Source of the DNA: Umezawaea sp042738955
GTDB lineage: Bacteria > Actinomycetota > Actinomycetes > Mycobacteriales > Pseudonocardiaceae
Assembly: GCF_042738955.1 (NCBI RefSeq)
Contig: NZ_JBHYHC010000020.1
Location: forward strand, 1-64,000
Reading direction: 5' to 3'
DNA: 64,000 nt
Notes under the pieces: generated by a model
What the model was told of the DNA's origin: nothing
The model's database searches: none
The model's input: the letters and a program-made list of their open reading frames with translations, nothing else
Shown here: positions 18,003 to 26,479 of the stretch, piece after piece
Layout: each line of letters begins with the position of its first letter
Numbering within the stretch: position 1 is the stretch's first letter
Translations under genes and position numbers: made by a program

Positions 18003-18487
18003 CCCGCCGAGTCCGGGTAGCGGTCGCGGAACGCCGGGCTCGCGGCCGGGCCCGCGGCGAACACGTAGTCGTCGCCGTCGACGCGGCGGCCGGTGGCGCG
18101 GTCGACCAGGACCGGCTCGGCCTCCTCACCCGTCTCGGCGTTGACCAGGATCATGCTGCGGTCGGCCGGGTCGAGCCGGGAGTTGCCCCACGCGGCGAGC
18201 GCGACCACGACCGGGCGCAGCGACCGGCCGAGGTCGGTGAGCACGTACTCGTGCCGCACCGGATTGGTCTGGTACGGCCGCTTCTCCAGCACTCCGTTGG
18301 CCACCAGCGTCTTCAGCCTGCTGGTGAGGATGCTGGTGGAGATCTTCAGGTTGTCCTGGAACTGGTCGAAGCGGCGGTAGCCGTCGAAGCAGTCGTGCAG
18401 GAGCAGCAGCGTCCACCACTCGCCGACGTAGCCCAGCGCCGTCGACAGCGGGCACTCGCGGTCTTCCAGCCGGATCTTGCTGACCAC
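17999..18487 (-). CDS. HxlR-family transcriptional regulator (2)
   Basis: This 162-residue protein has the HxlR winged helix (ECPLSTALGYVGEWWTLLLLHDCF ... STSILTSRLKTLVANGVLEKRPY ... HEYVLTDLGRSLRPVV), preceded by the N-terminal Cys usual in the family. About 45 extra C-terminal residues follow the helix. It is divergent from an SDR gene, and a perfect 12+12 dyad lies between them. It almost certainly controls itself and that SDR (inference from layout). Confidence 0.9.
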   Translation of the reverse strand: MVSKIRLEDRECPLSTALGYVGEWWTLLLLHDCFDGYRRFDQFQDNLKISTSILTSRLKTLVANGVLEKRPYQTNPVRHEYVLTDLGRSLRPVVVALAAWGNSRLDPADRSMILVNAETGEEAEPVLVDRATGRRVDGDDYVFAAGPAASPAFRDRYPDSAG

Positions 18488-18522
18488 TGGTCGCCGTCCC
18501 TTCCTCCGAAGTCGGTTCGACT

Positions 18523-18554
18523 TTAGCAGTCACCCCGGTTACGGTGACTGCTAA
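18523..18554. promoter_or_regulatory. Perfect 12-bp dyad, probable HxlR operator
   Basis: TTAGCAGTCACC (18523-18534) and GGTGACTGCTAA (18543-18554) are exact inverted repeats separated by 8 bases. They sit in the 96-base gap between the divergent HxlR and SDR genes, 36 bases from the HxlR start and 30 from the SDR start. Outer TCGACTT/AAGTC sequences extend the symmetry partly. Confidence 0.75.
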
Positions 18555-18583
18555 GAACGAAGTCACTCGACGAGGGGACGGAC

Positions 18584-19426
18584 ATGAAGACCTGGTTCAT
18601 CACCGGAGGCACCCCCGGCGGCTTCGGCGCGGCCTTCGCGGACGCCGCGCTGCGCGACGGCGGCCGGGTGGTGCTCACGGCCCGCCGGACCGAGCCGCTG
18701 GGGGAGTGGGCCGAGCGCCACGGCGACCGCGTGCTCGTCCTGCCGCTGGACGTCACCGACGGCGACCGGGTGCGCGAGGCCGTGGCCACCGCGGAAGCCC
18801 ACTTCGGCGGCATCGACGTGCTGGTCAACAACGCCGGACGCGGCTGGGTCGGCTCGGTCGAGGGCATGGACGACAAGGCCCTGCGCGACTCGTTCGAGCT
18901 GAACTTCTTCGCTGTGCTGGACGTGACCCGCGCGGTCCTGCCCGGTATGCGCGCCCGCGGCGACGGGTGGATCGTCACCATGTCGTCGGTCGCGGGCCTG
19001 GCAGGGGTGCCGGGCTTCGGGTCGTACTCGGCGGCGAAGTTCGCGGTCGAGGGCCTGACGGAGGTCCTGCGCGCCGAGGTCGAGCCCCTGGGGATCAACG
19101 TGCTGACCGTGGAGCCGGGCGCGTTCCGCACCAGCGCCTACGCCGGGTTCGCCCACGAGCCCGTGACCGAGGCCGTCGAGGACTACCGGCCGCTGCTGGA
19201 GGCGGTCAACGCCACCATGGTCGAGCAGCACGGCAACCAGCCCGGCGACCCCCGGCGCGGCGCGGAAGCCGTGGTGGCGGCGGTGAACTCCGCCCACCCG
19301 CCCCGGCGGCTGGTGCTCGGCGGGGCTGGGTACGACCGGGTCGTGTCGGCGCTGGAGGAGACCCTCGCCGAGGTCCGCGCGCACGAGGCCGTGTCCCGCG
19401 GCGCGGACTTCCCGGTCGGCGCGTGA
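18584..19426 (+). CDS. Short-chain dehydrogenase/reductase
   Basis: The 280-residue classical SDR shows the cofactor motif TGGTPGGFGAAFA (variant TGxxxGxG), NNAG at ~85, the catalytic Ser in TMSSVAG and Y-x-x-x-K in YSAAKFAVEG. The start is ATG 18584 after GAGGGGACGG. It is divergent from a HxlR regulator across the 12-bp dyad, suggesting HxlR-controlled reduction of a reactive carbonyl or quinone (inference). A hairpin follows the stop. Confidence 0.9.
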   Translation: MKTWFITGGTPGGFGAAFADAALRDGGRVVLTARRTEPLGEWAERHGDRVLVLPLDVTDGDRVREAVATAEAHFGGIDVLVNNAGRGWVGSVEGMDDKALRDSFELNFFAVLDVTRAVLPGMRARGDGWIVTMSSVAGLAGVPGFGSYSAAKFAVEGLTEVLRAEVEPLGINVLTVEPGAFRTSAYAGFAHEPVTEAVEDYRPLLEAVNATMVEQHGNQPGDPRRGAEAVVAAVNSAHPPRRLVLGGAGYDRVVSALEETLAEVRAHEAVSRGADFPVGA

Positions 19427-19432
19427 CCTGAA

Positions 19433-19463
19433 CGGACCCGCCCGCGACGGCGGGACGGGTCCG
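19433..19463. terminator. Bidirectional hairpin terminator
   Basis: CGGACCCG (19433-19440) pairs with CGGGTCCG (19456-19463), with an inner CCCGC/GCGGG stem, a 4-base GACG loop and one bulged A. It lies between the convergent SDR and SapA-like genes. Confidence 0.7.
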
Positions 19464-19475
19464 CTCGTGTCGGGG

Positions 19476-19925
19476 TCAGCCGCAGTTGCCCCAGGACTGG
19501 CGGCCGCCGTAGGCGATGACCGTGCCCGCCGGGTTCCACACCCAGCCGGAGTACATCACGCACCGGCCCGCCGCGTTGTGGGTCACGGACTCCCAGTGCT
19601 CCGCGTCGAGGTCGGCGCGGTAGTACGAGGCGTCGTTCTGCACGACCAGTTCCACGCTCACCCGCGACGGGGTGCCGTGGTAGGCGGTCTTGCGGGTGAC
19701 CACGCAGTTCGCGCCGGTCGCGCTGTTGTAGGTGAGGTGGACGTACCCCCAGGTCGAGCCGCCGGTCGTGATGGCGCGCGTGCCGTCGGTGACGAGGTGG
19801 AAACCGGAGCCGCAGCCGTTGAGGATCGCCTCGGCCTGGGTGTGCGCGGACGCGGCCGGGACGACGGTGACCATCAGCGCGGCGGCCGCCGTGAGCAGGC
19901 CGAGCAGGGTTCGGATTCGTGCCAT
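19476..19925 (-). CDS. Secreted spore-associated protein A (SapA)-like protein
   Basis: The 149-residue protein has a signal peptide (MARIRTLLGLLTAAAALM ... ASA) and a mature part with the SapA pattern: ILNGCGSGFHLV, GYVHLTYNSATGANCVVT, and a C-terminal AAGRCVMYSGW. SapA is a small secreted protein of Streptomyces spores of unknown biochemical role. The four Cys suggest two disulfides. Start at ATG 19925 with AGGAG ten bases upstream. The match is by pattern recognition, without alignment. Confidence 0.7.
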   Translation of the reverse strand: MARIRTLLGLLTAAAALMVTVVPAASAHTQAEAILNGCGSGFHLVTDGTRAITTGGSTWGYVHLTYNSATGANCVVTRKTAYHGTPSRVSVELVVQNDASYYRADLDAEHWESVTHNAAGRCVMYSGWVWNPAGTVIAYGGRQSWGNCG

Positions 19926-20315
19926 GGTGTCGAGTTCTCCTGGATCGCGGGAACTGGTCGGCGGCGACGGCTCCCCCCGTCGCCGAGGGTCTGGTGGAGT
20001 CGCGACCGGGCAACCCCTCCGTGCCCGGTGCGCCGCCCACCGTGCCCCGCCGGTCCTTCGCCGATCTTGCGAGCGACCTTGAACCCGCTGCTCGCGCGCT
20101 ACCCCGCGTAGCCGGTTCGCCGACCTCACGCGCCTGGATCGGGTGACGGGCTGCGACCGCTGTCACCACGGCGTCAGGATCGCGTAAAACCCCCGGTCGC
20201 GGGTGTCAAGGACACGTCAGGGACCGCCGAACGGCTGACTTCGCGGCGCACGCTCATCCCTGTCGCGGTCGCCGTCGGGGTGGCCTTGAGCCCATGTGGG
20301 GAAGGAGCAACGCAG
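19926..20315. other. Intergenic region upstream of kdp and the SapA-like gene
   Basis: This 390-base gap holds the divergent promoters of the SapA-like gene (minus) and the kdp operon (plus). I see no coding sequence that fits actinobacterial codon use. A GGAAGGAG ribosome site lies just before ATG 20316. No KdpE box or riboswitch could be recognised with confidence. Confidence 0.5.
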
Positions 20316-20399
20316 ATGGCCGACCTGGCCTACGCCTTGCTGCTGATCGGTGTCTTCGCGCTGCTGGCGCTGACGTTGCGCGGTCTGGAGCGGTTGTGA
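20316..20399 (+). CDS. 27-residue membrane peptide upstream of kdpF
   Basis: ATG 20316, preceded by a GGAAGGAG ribosome site, opens a 27-residue peptide made of one hydrophobic helix (ADLAYALLLIGVFALLALTL) with a basic end (RGLERL). Its TGA overlaps the GTG of kdpF (GTGA), so it is translationally coupled to the pump. I recall similar short peptides before kdpF in other actinobacteria, but their function is not established. It is a possible extra small subunit or assembly factor of Kdp (inference). Confidence 0.7.
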   Translation: MADLAYALLLIGVFALLALTLRGLERL

Positions 20400-20497
20400 G
20401 CGGCACCGGGGTTCTGGCGAACGCCGTGGGCGGCGTGCTCGCCCTGCTGTTGATCGTGTACCTGTTCGTCGCGCTGATCAGGCCGGAGAAGTTCTGA
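20396..20497 (+). CDS. kdpF: KdpF, small subunit of the Kdp potassium pump
   Basis: The 33-residue protein has a single hydrophobic helix and the typical ending YLFVALIRPEKF. KdpF stabilises the KdpFABC complex in the membrane. The GTG start overlaps the upstream peptide by 4 bases, and the stop overlaps kdpA by one base (TGATG). Confidence 0.9.
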   Translation: MSGTGVLANAVGGVLALLLIVYLFVALIRPEKF

Positions 20498-22134
20498 TGT
20501 CATCGACTTTGGCAGGCCTGCTCCAGGTAGGTCTCCTCTTCGCGGCGCTGGCGGTGGTCTACCGCCCCCTCGGCGACTACATGGCCCGCGTGTTCAGTTC
20601 GGCCAAGCACAGCCGCGTGGAGACCGCCCTCTACCGCTTCGTGCGGGTAAACCCCGACTCCGAACAGCGCTGGGGCACCTACGCCCAAGGGGTCCTGGGC
20701 TTCTCGTTTGTCTCCGTGGTCTTCCTCTACCTGCTGCAACGCCTGCAACCGCTGCTGCCGTTCGACTTCGGTCGCGGCGCGGTCGCGCCGGGCATGGCGT
20801 TCAACAACGCCGCCAGCTTCGTGTCGAACACGAACTGGCAGTCCTACGTGCCCGAGGTCGTCATGGGCCACGCGGTGCAGATGGTCGGCCTGACCGTGCA
20901 GAACTTCGTGTCCGCCGCCGTCGGCCTGGCCGTGGCCGTCGCGTTGGTGCGCGGGTTCATCCGGTCCAAGACCGACCGGCTCGGCAACTTCTGGGTCGAC
21001 CTGGTCCGCGGCACGCTGCGGATCCTGCTGCCGATGGCGTTCGTGTCCGCGATCGTCCTCATCGGACTCGGCGTGGTGATGAGCCTGCGCCAGGGTGTCA
21101 CGGTGGTCGGCCCGGACGGCGTGTCGCACACCATCGCGCTGGCCCCGGCGGCCAGCCAGGAGTCCATCAAGCTGCTGGGCACCAACGGCGGTGGCATCTT
21201 CAACGCCAACTCGGCGCATCCGTTCGAGAACCCGAACGCGTGGGCGAACCTGCTGGAGATCTTCCTGCTGCTGGTGATCCCCGTGTCGCTGACCCGCACG
21301 TTCGGCACGCTGGTCGGCAACCCCAAGCAGGGGTACGTGCTGCTCGGCGTGATGGGCACGCTGTGGTCGGGGATGCTCGCGGTGATCTGGTGGGCCGAGG
21401 CCCACGGCCTGCGCCCCATGGAGGGCAAGGAGACCCGCTTCGGCGTCGCCGGATCGACGTTGTTCGCCGACTCGACCACGGGCACGTCCACCGGCGCGGT
21501 GAACTCCGCGCACGACAGCTACAGCGGACTCGGCGGCGGCGGAACGCTGCTGAACATGCTGTTCGGCGAGATGACGCCCGGCGGCGTCGGCACCGGCCTG
21601 TACAGCATCCTGGTCATGGCGATCATCGCGATGTTCCTGGCAGGCCTGATGGTCGGTCGCACGCCGGAGTACCTGGGCAAGAAGCTCGGCAAGCGCGAGG
21701 TGACCGCCGCGGCGGTGTCGATCCTGGCGATGCCGACCGTGCTGCTGCTCGGCGTCGGCGTCGCGCTGATGCTGCCGGGCACCAGCGGCGCGCTCAACAA
21801 CCCCGGCGCGCACGGGTTCTCCGAGGTCCTCTACGCCTACGCGTCCGCGTCGAACAACAACGGCAGCGCGTTCGCCGGGATCACGGTCACCAACGACTGG
21901 TTCCAGTCCTCGCTCGGCGTCTGCATGCTGCTGGGCCGGTTCGTCCCGATCGTCGCCGTCCTCTGCCTCGCCGGCTCGCTCGCCGCGCAGAAGAAGGTCC
22001 CGGAGACCGCGGGCACCCTGCCCACCACCGGACCGTTGTTCGCCACGCTGCTCGGCGGCAGCGTCGTGCTGGTCGCCGCGCTCACGTTCGTTCCCGCTCT
22101 CGCACTCGGTCCCATCGCGGAGGCACTGCTGTGA
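20497..22134 (+). CDS. kdpA: KdpA, potassium-translocating subunit
   Basis: This 545-residue polytopic membrane protein is the K+-binding and channel-like subunit of KdpFABC. The selectivity-filter-type loops of the superfamily of K+ transporters are visible (NNAASFVSNTNWQSY; LGTNGGGIFNANSAHPFENP; EVLYAYASASNNNGSAFAG). Length and order match the family. It is followed by kdpB with a 4-base GTGA overlap. Confidence 0.97.
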   Translation: MSSTLAGLLQVGLLFAALAVVYRPLGDYMARVFSSAKHSRVETALYRFVRVNPDSEQRWGTYAQGVLGFSFVSVVFLYLLQRLQPLLPFDFGRGAVAPGMAFNNAASFVSNTNWQSYVPEVVMGHAVQMVGLTVQNFVSAAVGLAVAVALVRGFIRSKTDRLGNFWVDLVRGTLRILLPMAFVSAIVLIGLGVVMSLRQGVTVVGPDGVSHTIALAPAASQESIKLLGTNGGGIFNANSAHPFENPNAWANLLEIFLLLVIPVSLTRTFGTLVGNPKQGYVLLGVMGTLWSGMLAVIWWAEAHGLRPMEGKETRFGVAGSTLFADSTTGTSTGAVNSAHDSYSGLGGGGTLLNMLFGEMTPGGVGTGLYSILVMAIIAMFLAGLMVGRTPEYLGKKLGKREVTAAAVSILAMPTVLLLGVGVALMLPGTSGALNNPGAHGFSEVLYAYASASNNNGSAFAGITVTNDWFQSSLGVCMLLGRFVPIVAVLCLAGSLAAQKKVPETAGTLPTTGPLFATLLGGSVVLVAALTFVPALALGPIAEALL

Positions 22135-24227
22135 CCACCACCGCCCACCGTCCACAGCGGACTCCCCAGGACGTTCACCCGCCCGTGCCGGGACGTCAGG
22201 TCGGCGGGGGAGTGTTCAACCCCCGGCAGCTGCTCACCTCCTTCCCGGACGCGCTGCGCAAGTTCGACCCGCGCCACCAGCTCCGCAACCCCGTCATGTT
22301 CGTCGTCTGGGTCGGGTCCGTGCTCGTCACGGTGTTCGCCGTCGGCGACCCCAGCGGGTTCTCCATCGGCGTCGCGGCCTGGCTGTGGTTCACCGTGCTG
22401 TTCGCCAACCTCGCCGAAGCCGTCGCCGAAGGGCGCGGCAAGGCGCAGGCGGAGTCGTTGCGCAAAAGCAAGAAGGACACCGTCGCCCGGCGGCTCGGGG
22501 AGGACGGCCGCGAGGAGGTGGTGCCCGGCACCGACCTCCGCATCGGTGACCTGGTCGTGGTCGAGGCGGGTGAGGTGATCCCCGGCGACGGCGACGTGGT
22601 CGAGGGTATCGCGACCGTCGACGAGTCGGCGATCACGGGTGAGTCCGCGCCGGTGATCCGCGAGTCCGGCGGCGACCGGTGCGCCGTCACCGGCGGCACG
22701 ACCGTGCTGTCGGACCGGGTCGTGGTCAAGATCAGCACCAAGCCCGGCGAGTCGTTCGTGGACCGGATGATCGCGCTGGTCGAGGGCGCGGAGCGGCAGA
22801 AGACGCCGAACGAGATCGCGTTGACGATCCTGCTGTCGACGTTGACGATCATCTTCCTGCTCGCCGTCGTGGCGCTCCAGCCGATGGCCGCCTACTCGGG
22901 CAGCGCCCAGTCGGTGATCGTGCTGACCGCGCTGCTGGTCTGCCTGATCCCGACCACGATCGGCGCGCTGCTGTCCGCGATCGGCATCGCGGGCATGGAC
23001 CGCCTGGTGCAGCGCAACGTCCTGGCCACCTCCGGCAAGGCCGTGGAGGCCGCGGGCGACATCGACACGCTGCTGCTGGACAAGACCGGCACCATCACCT
23101 TCGGCAACCGGCGCGCGACCGACTTCGTGCCCGTCGGCGGCACCACGCCCGAGCGGCTCGCCGAGGTGGTCCGGCTGTCGAGCCTGGCCGACGGCACGCC
23201 CGAAGGACGCAGCATCGTCGAACTCTGCGGCGAACTGCACGGGCTGTCGGCCGAGGCGACCGACCACGAGAAGACCGGCGAGTTCGTCGAGTTCTCCGCG
23301 AACACCCGGATGAGCGGCATCGACCTCGACGGCCTGCGGGTGCGCAAGGGCGCGGCCGCCGCGGTGCGGGCGTGGGTGCTGGAGCAGGGCGGCGAGGTCT
23401 CCGGCGAGGTCGGGCCCGTCGTCGACGAGATCAGCGAGCAGGGCGGCACCCCGCTGGTGGTCGCCGAGGAACGCGACGGTGTCGCGGTGGTGCGCGGCGT
23501 GATCCGGCTGTCCGACGTGGTGAAGCCGGGCATGAAGGAGCGGTTCGCCGAACTGCGGGCGATGGGCATCAAGACCGTGATGGTGACGGGCGACAACCCG
23601 TTGACCGCCAAGGCCATCGCCGACGAGGCCGGGGTCGACGACTTCCTCGCCGAGGCCAAGCCCGAGGACAAGATGGCGCTGATCCGCCGGGAGCAGGAGG
23701 GCGGCAAGCTGGTCGCGATGACCGGCGACGGCACCAACGACGCCCCCGCGCTGGCGCAGTCCGACGTCGGCGTCGCGATGAACACCGGCACGTCCGCCGC
23801 CAAGGAGGCGGGCAACATGGTCGACCTGGACTCGGACCCGACCAAGCTGATCGAGATCGTCGAGATCGGCAAGCAGCTGCTGATCACCCGCGGCGCGCTG
23901 ACGACGTTCAGCGTGGCCAACGACCTCGCGAAGTACTTCGCGATCCTGCCCGCCATGTTCGCCGGGATCTACCCGCAGCTCGACAAGCTCAACATCATGC
24001 ACCTGGCCACCCCGCAGTCGGCGATCCTGTCCGCGGTGATCTTCAACGCGCTGATCATCGTGGTGCTGATCCCGTTGGCGCTGCGGGGAGTCCGGTACCG
24101 GCCGTCCAGCGCCTCCGCGCTGCTGCGGCGCAACCTGCTGGTCTACGGCCTCGGCGGCGTCGTGACGCCGTTCGCCGGGATCTGGCTGATCGACCTGCTC
24201 GTCCGACTCGTCCCTGGAATCGGGTAA
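22131..24227 (+). CDS. kdpB: KdpB, P-type ATPase subunit
   Basis: The 698-residue P-type ATPase has TGESAPV in the actuator domain (~170), the phosphorylated Asp ~317 in DKTGTITFGNR, ISEQGGTPLVV nucleotide-domain region, MVTGDNPLTAKAI and TGDGTNDAPALAQSDVGVAMN hinge motifs, and the KdpB-type membrane segments. A ~25-residue Pro-rich N-terminal extension precedes the family core. It drives K+ uptake with KdpA. kdpC follows after 3 bases. Confidence 0.97.
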   Translation: MTTTAHRPQRTPQDVHPPVPGRQVGGGVFNPRQLLTSFPDALRKFDPRHQLRNPVMFVVWVGSVLVTVFAVGDPSGFSIGVAAWLWFTVLFANLAEAVAEGRGKAQAESLRKSKKDTVARRLGEDGREEVVPGTDLRIGDLVVVEAGEVIPGDGDVVEGIATVDESAITGESAPVIRESGGDRCAVTGGTTVLSDRVVVKISTKPGESFVDRMIALVEGAERQKTPNEIALTILLSTLTIIFLLAVVALQPMAAYSGSAQSVIVLTALLVCLIPTTIGALLSAIGIAGMDRLVQRNVLATSGKAVEAAGDIDTLLLDKTGTITFGNRRATDFVPVGGTTPERLAEVVRLSSLADGTPEGRSIVELCGELHGLSAEATDHEKTGEFVEFSANTRMSGIDLDGLRVRKGAAAAVRAWVLEQGGEVSGEVGPVVDEISEQGGTPLVVAEERDGVAVVRGVIRLSDVVKPGMKERFAELRAMGIKTVMVTGDNPLTAKAIADEAGVDDFLAEAKPEDKMALIRREQEGGKLVAMTGDGTNDAPALAQSDVGVAMNTGTSAAKEAGNMVDLDSDPTKLIEIVEIGKQLLITRGALTTFSVANDLAKYFAILPAMFAGIYPQLDKLNIMHLATPQSAILSAVIFNALIIVVLIPLALRGVRYRPSSASALLRRNLLVYGLGGVVTPFAGIWLIDLLVRLVPGIG

Positions 24228-24230
24228 ACC

Positions 24231-24839
24231 GTGAACAACCTCGTCAAGCAATCCCTGGCCGGATTGCGCATCCTGCTGGTGCTGACCGTGATCACCGGCG
24301 TCCTCTACCCGCTCGCGGTGTGGGGGATCGGCCGGATCCCCGGCCTGGAGGCCCACGCCGAAGGCTCGGTCATCACGCGGAACGGCCAAGCGGTCGGGTC
24401 CTCGCTGATCGGCGTCGACCCGGTCGCGGCCGACCCGGCGAACGACCCGTGGTTCCACAACCGGCCCTCCGCGCTGTCGTCGGACCCGCTGGGCCCCGGC
24501 GACCCGGCGACCTCGTTGGGCAGCAACAAGTCCGCGGTGAACACCGACTACGACGCCGTGATCGCCGAACGCCGAACCCTGATCGCCCAACGGGAAGGCG
24601 TCACACCCGACCAGGTCCCCGCCGACGCCGTGACCGCCTCGGCGTCCGGACTGGACCCGCAGATCAGCCCCGCCTACGCCGACTTGCAGGTGGCCCGCGT
24701 GGCACGGGTGACCGGCCTGCCCGCCGACCGGATCCGTGAACTGATCGCGGAGAACACCACCGGGCGGGGCCTGGGCGTGCTCGGCGACCCGGCCGTCGAC
24801 GTCCTCCCGCTGAACCTGGCGGTGCAGGCCGCGAAGTAG
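24231..24839 (+). CDS. kdpC: KdpC subunit of the potassium pump
   Basis: The 202-residue protein has one N-terminal membrane helix (LRILLVLTVITGVLYPLAVWGIG) and the extracytoplasmic KdpC domain with GSSLIG, DPWFHNRPSA, GSNKSAVNTDY and the end ENTTGRGLGVLGDPAVDVLPLN. KdpC supports K+ binding in the complex. It is the last gene of the operon and is followed by a strong terminator. kdpD/kdpE are absent from the window. Confidence 0.96.
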   Translation: MNNLVKQSLAGLRILLVLTVITGVLYPLAVWGIGRIPGLEAHAEGSVITRNGQAVGSSLIGVDPVAADPANDPWFHNRPSALSSDPLGPGDPATSLGSNKSAVNTDYDAVIAERRTLIAQREGVTPDQVPADAVTASASGLDPQISPAYADLQVARVARVTGLPADRIRELIAENTTGRGLGVLGDPAVDVLPLNLAVQAAK

Positions 24840-24852
24840 CGACGTGTCGCTT

Positions 24853-24883
24853 GAGGACCCGTGCGGCTCCCGCACGGGTCCTC
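24853..24883 (+). terminator. Strong terminator after kdpC
   Basis: GAGGACCCGTGCGG (24853-24866) pairs perfectly with CCGCACGGGTCCTC (24870-24883) around a CTC loop, followed by TTGCC. It begins 13 bases past the kdpC stop. Confidence 0.85.
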
Positions 24884-24970
24884 TTGCCGTGTCAGGAAAG
24901 CGTCAGAATTCCCCGCCACCGTGTCAGGGGCGCGTCCAGAATCGCCACGAAACCGTTGGCAGGCAGTGGA

Positions 24971-26302
24971 ATGGACACCGTGACCCTCGCAGACATCCTC
25001 CCCACCCTCGCCGTCTCCCTGGCCGACAAGGTGCCCGCACACCTCTGGCCCGACACCACCACGCAGGACGACGACCTCCACGTCGCAGGCGTCCGACTCG
25101 CGTCCGTGGCCGCCACCTTCGGCACCCCGGTCACGGTCCTCGACGAGACCACCGTGCGCGCCCGCTGCCGAGCGTTCCGCGCGGCGCTGCCGGAGGCCGA
25201 GGTCACCTACGCGGGCAAGGCGCTGAGCTGCCGCGCGGTGCTCCGCTGGATCGCCGAGGAGGGCCTGTCGCTCGACGTCTGCTCCGCGGGCGAACTCGCC
25301 GTCGCTCGCTCGGTGAACTTCCCAGCGTCACGAATCCTGGTGCACGGCAACGCCAAGACCCCCGATGACCTCAAGGCCGCACTCGCCTACGGCGACGTCC
25401 GCATCGTCGTGGACTCCCTAGACGAGATCGACCAACTCGCCGCACTGGCCCGTTCCCGACAACGCGTGCTGATCCGCGTCACGCCCGGCGTGGACGCCCA
25501 CACCCACCGAGCGATCACCACCGGCACCGACGACCAGAAGTTCGGCTTCTCCCTGGCCACGGGTGCGGCGTCGGACGCCGTCCGCCGCGTCCTGTCCCAC
25601 CCCAACCTGGAACTGACCGGCCTGCACTGCCACATCGGCTCCCAGGTGCGCCGGGTCGCGAGCTTCGAACTCGCCGCCCGCCGCATGGTCGACCTGATCG
25701 CCGAACTCCACCCCGACGTCACCATCCACGAACTGGACCTGGGCGGCGGCTTCGCCGTCCCGTACCTCCCCGAGGACGACCCCTTCGACCTCGCCGGCTA
25801 CGCCACCCGCCTCCGCGTGGCCCTCCACTACGAATGCCAGTCCCACGGCGTCCCCGTGCCCAAACTGATCATCGAACCCGGCCGCTCGATCGTCGCCACG
25901 GCAGGCGTGACCGTGTACCGCGTCGTCACCGTCAAGCGCGGCCCCACAACCTTCGTAGCTGTCGACGGCGGCCTGAGCGACAACCCACGCCCGTCGCTGT
26001 ACGGCGCGCGCTACTCGGTCCGCCTGATCGGCCGCACCTCACCCGCCCGCCGCACCCCGATGACGGTGGTTGGCAGGCACTGCGAAGCAGGCGACGTAGT
26101 CGCTTCGGACGTCCCGCTACCCGCCGACATCCACGCGGGCGACCTGCTGGCCGTCCCGTGCACCGGCGCCTACCACCACTTACTGGCGTCCAACTACAAC
26201 CAGGTGTGCCGCCCACCCCTGATCGGCCTGCACAACGGCACGTCCACCGTGCTCGTCCGCGGCGAAACCGAGGAAGACCTGCTCCGCCGCGACGTCGGCT
26301 AG
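24971..26302 (+). CDS. Diaminopimelate decarboxylase-like PLP enzyme (LysA paralogue)
   Basis: The 443-residue fold-III PLP decarboxylase has the PLP-binding Lys in YAGKALSC, HCHIGSQ, LDLGGGFAVPY, EPGRSIV and the substrate-site HCEAGD and GAYHHLLASNYN motifs, all typical of LysA. It would decarboxylate meso-diaminopimelate or a related D-centred amino acid to lysine. The chromosomal lysA normally sits beside hom/thrC or argS. Here it stands alone, so it may be a second, specialised copy. Start at ATG 24971 (GGCAGTGGA upstream). Confidence 0.85.
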   Translation: MDTVTLADILPTLAVSLADKVPAHLWPDTTTQDDDLHVAGVRLASVAATFGTPVTVLDETTVRARCRAFRAALPEAEVTYAGKALSCRAVLRWIAEEGLSLDVCSAGELAVARSVNFPASRILVHGNAKTPDDLKAALAYGDVRIVVDSLDEIDQLAALARSRQRVLIRVTPGVDAHTHRAITTGTDDQKFGFSLATGAASDAVRRVLSHPNLELTGLHCHIGSQVRRVASFELAARRMVDLIAELHPDVTIHELDLGGGFAVPYLPEDDPFDLAGYATRLRVALHYECQSHGVPVPKLIIEPGRSIVATAGVTVYRVVTVKRGPTTFVAVDGGLSDNPRPSLYGARYSVRLIGRTSPARRTPMTVVGRHCEAGDVVASDVPLPADIHAGDLLAVPCTGAYHHLLASNYNQVCRPPLIGLHNGTSTVLVRGETEEDLLRRDVG

Positions 26303-26373
26303 TCCGCTGCCGTGCTCCTGGCGGATGGTCTTCCTTCGGTGATCGACTCGACGAGGATGACGACCTGACCCGA

Positions 26374-26400
26374 GCTAAAGCGCAAGGCGGTTGCTTTAGC
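26374..26400. promoter_or_regulatory. AT-rich dyad upstream of the GDSL esterase
   Basis: GCTAAAGC (26374-26381) and GCTTTAGC (26393-26400) are exact inverted repeats separated by 11 bases, in the gap between the decarboxylase stop and the GDSL gene. It has no T tract, so an operator fits better than a terminator, but either is possible. Confidence 0.45.
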
Positions 26401-26479
26401 CGATTCTCGTGCGGCACTGTGCCCGAAAGGGTCGGTGGTGAGCGTTGGCCCATCGTCCGTCGAACGCGGAGGGGCAACG

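Noticed and set aside
20500..22155. Long minus-strand frame opposite kdpA
   Set aside because: Shadow of kdpA; Arg/Asp/His-rich composition and no ribosome site.
21837..24875. Very long open frame on the minus strand opposite kdpB/kdpC
   Set aside because: It is antisense to strongly conserved kdp genes. Its product is a low-complexity Asp/Arg/Gly/His mix, as expected of the shadow frame in GC-rich DNA.
24844..25368. Frame from GTG 24844 through the kdp terminator
   Set aside because: It runs through a perfect terminator hairpin and is out of frame with the decarboxylase, whose motifs are all in the other frame.
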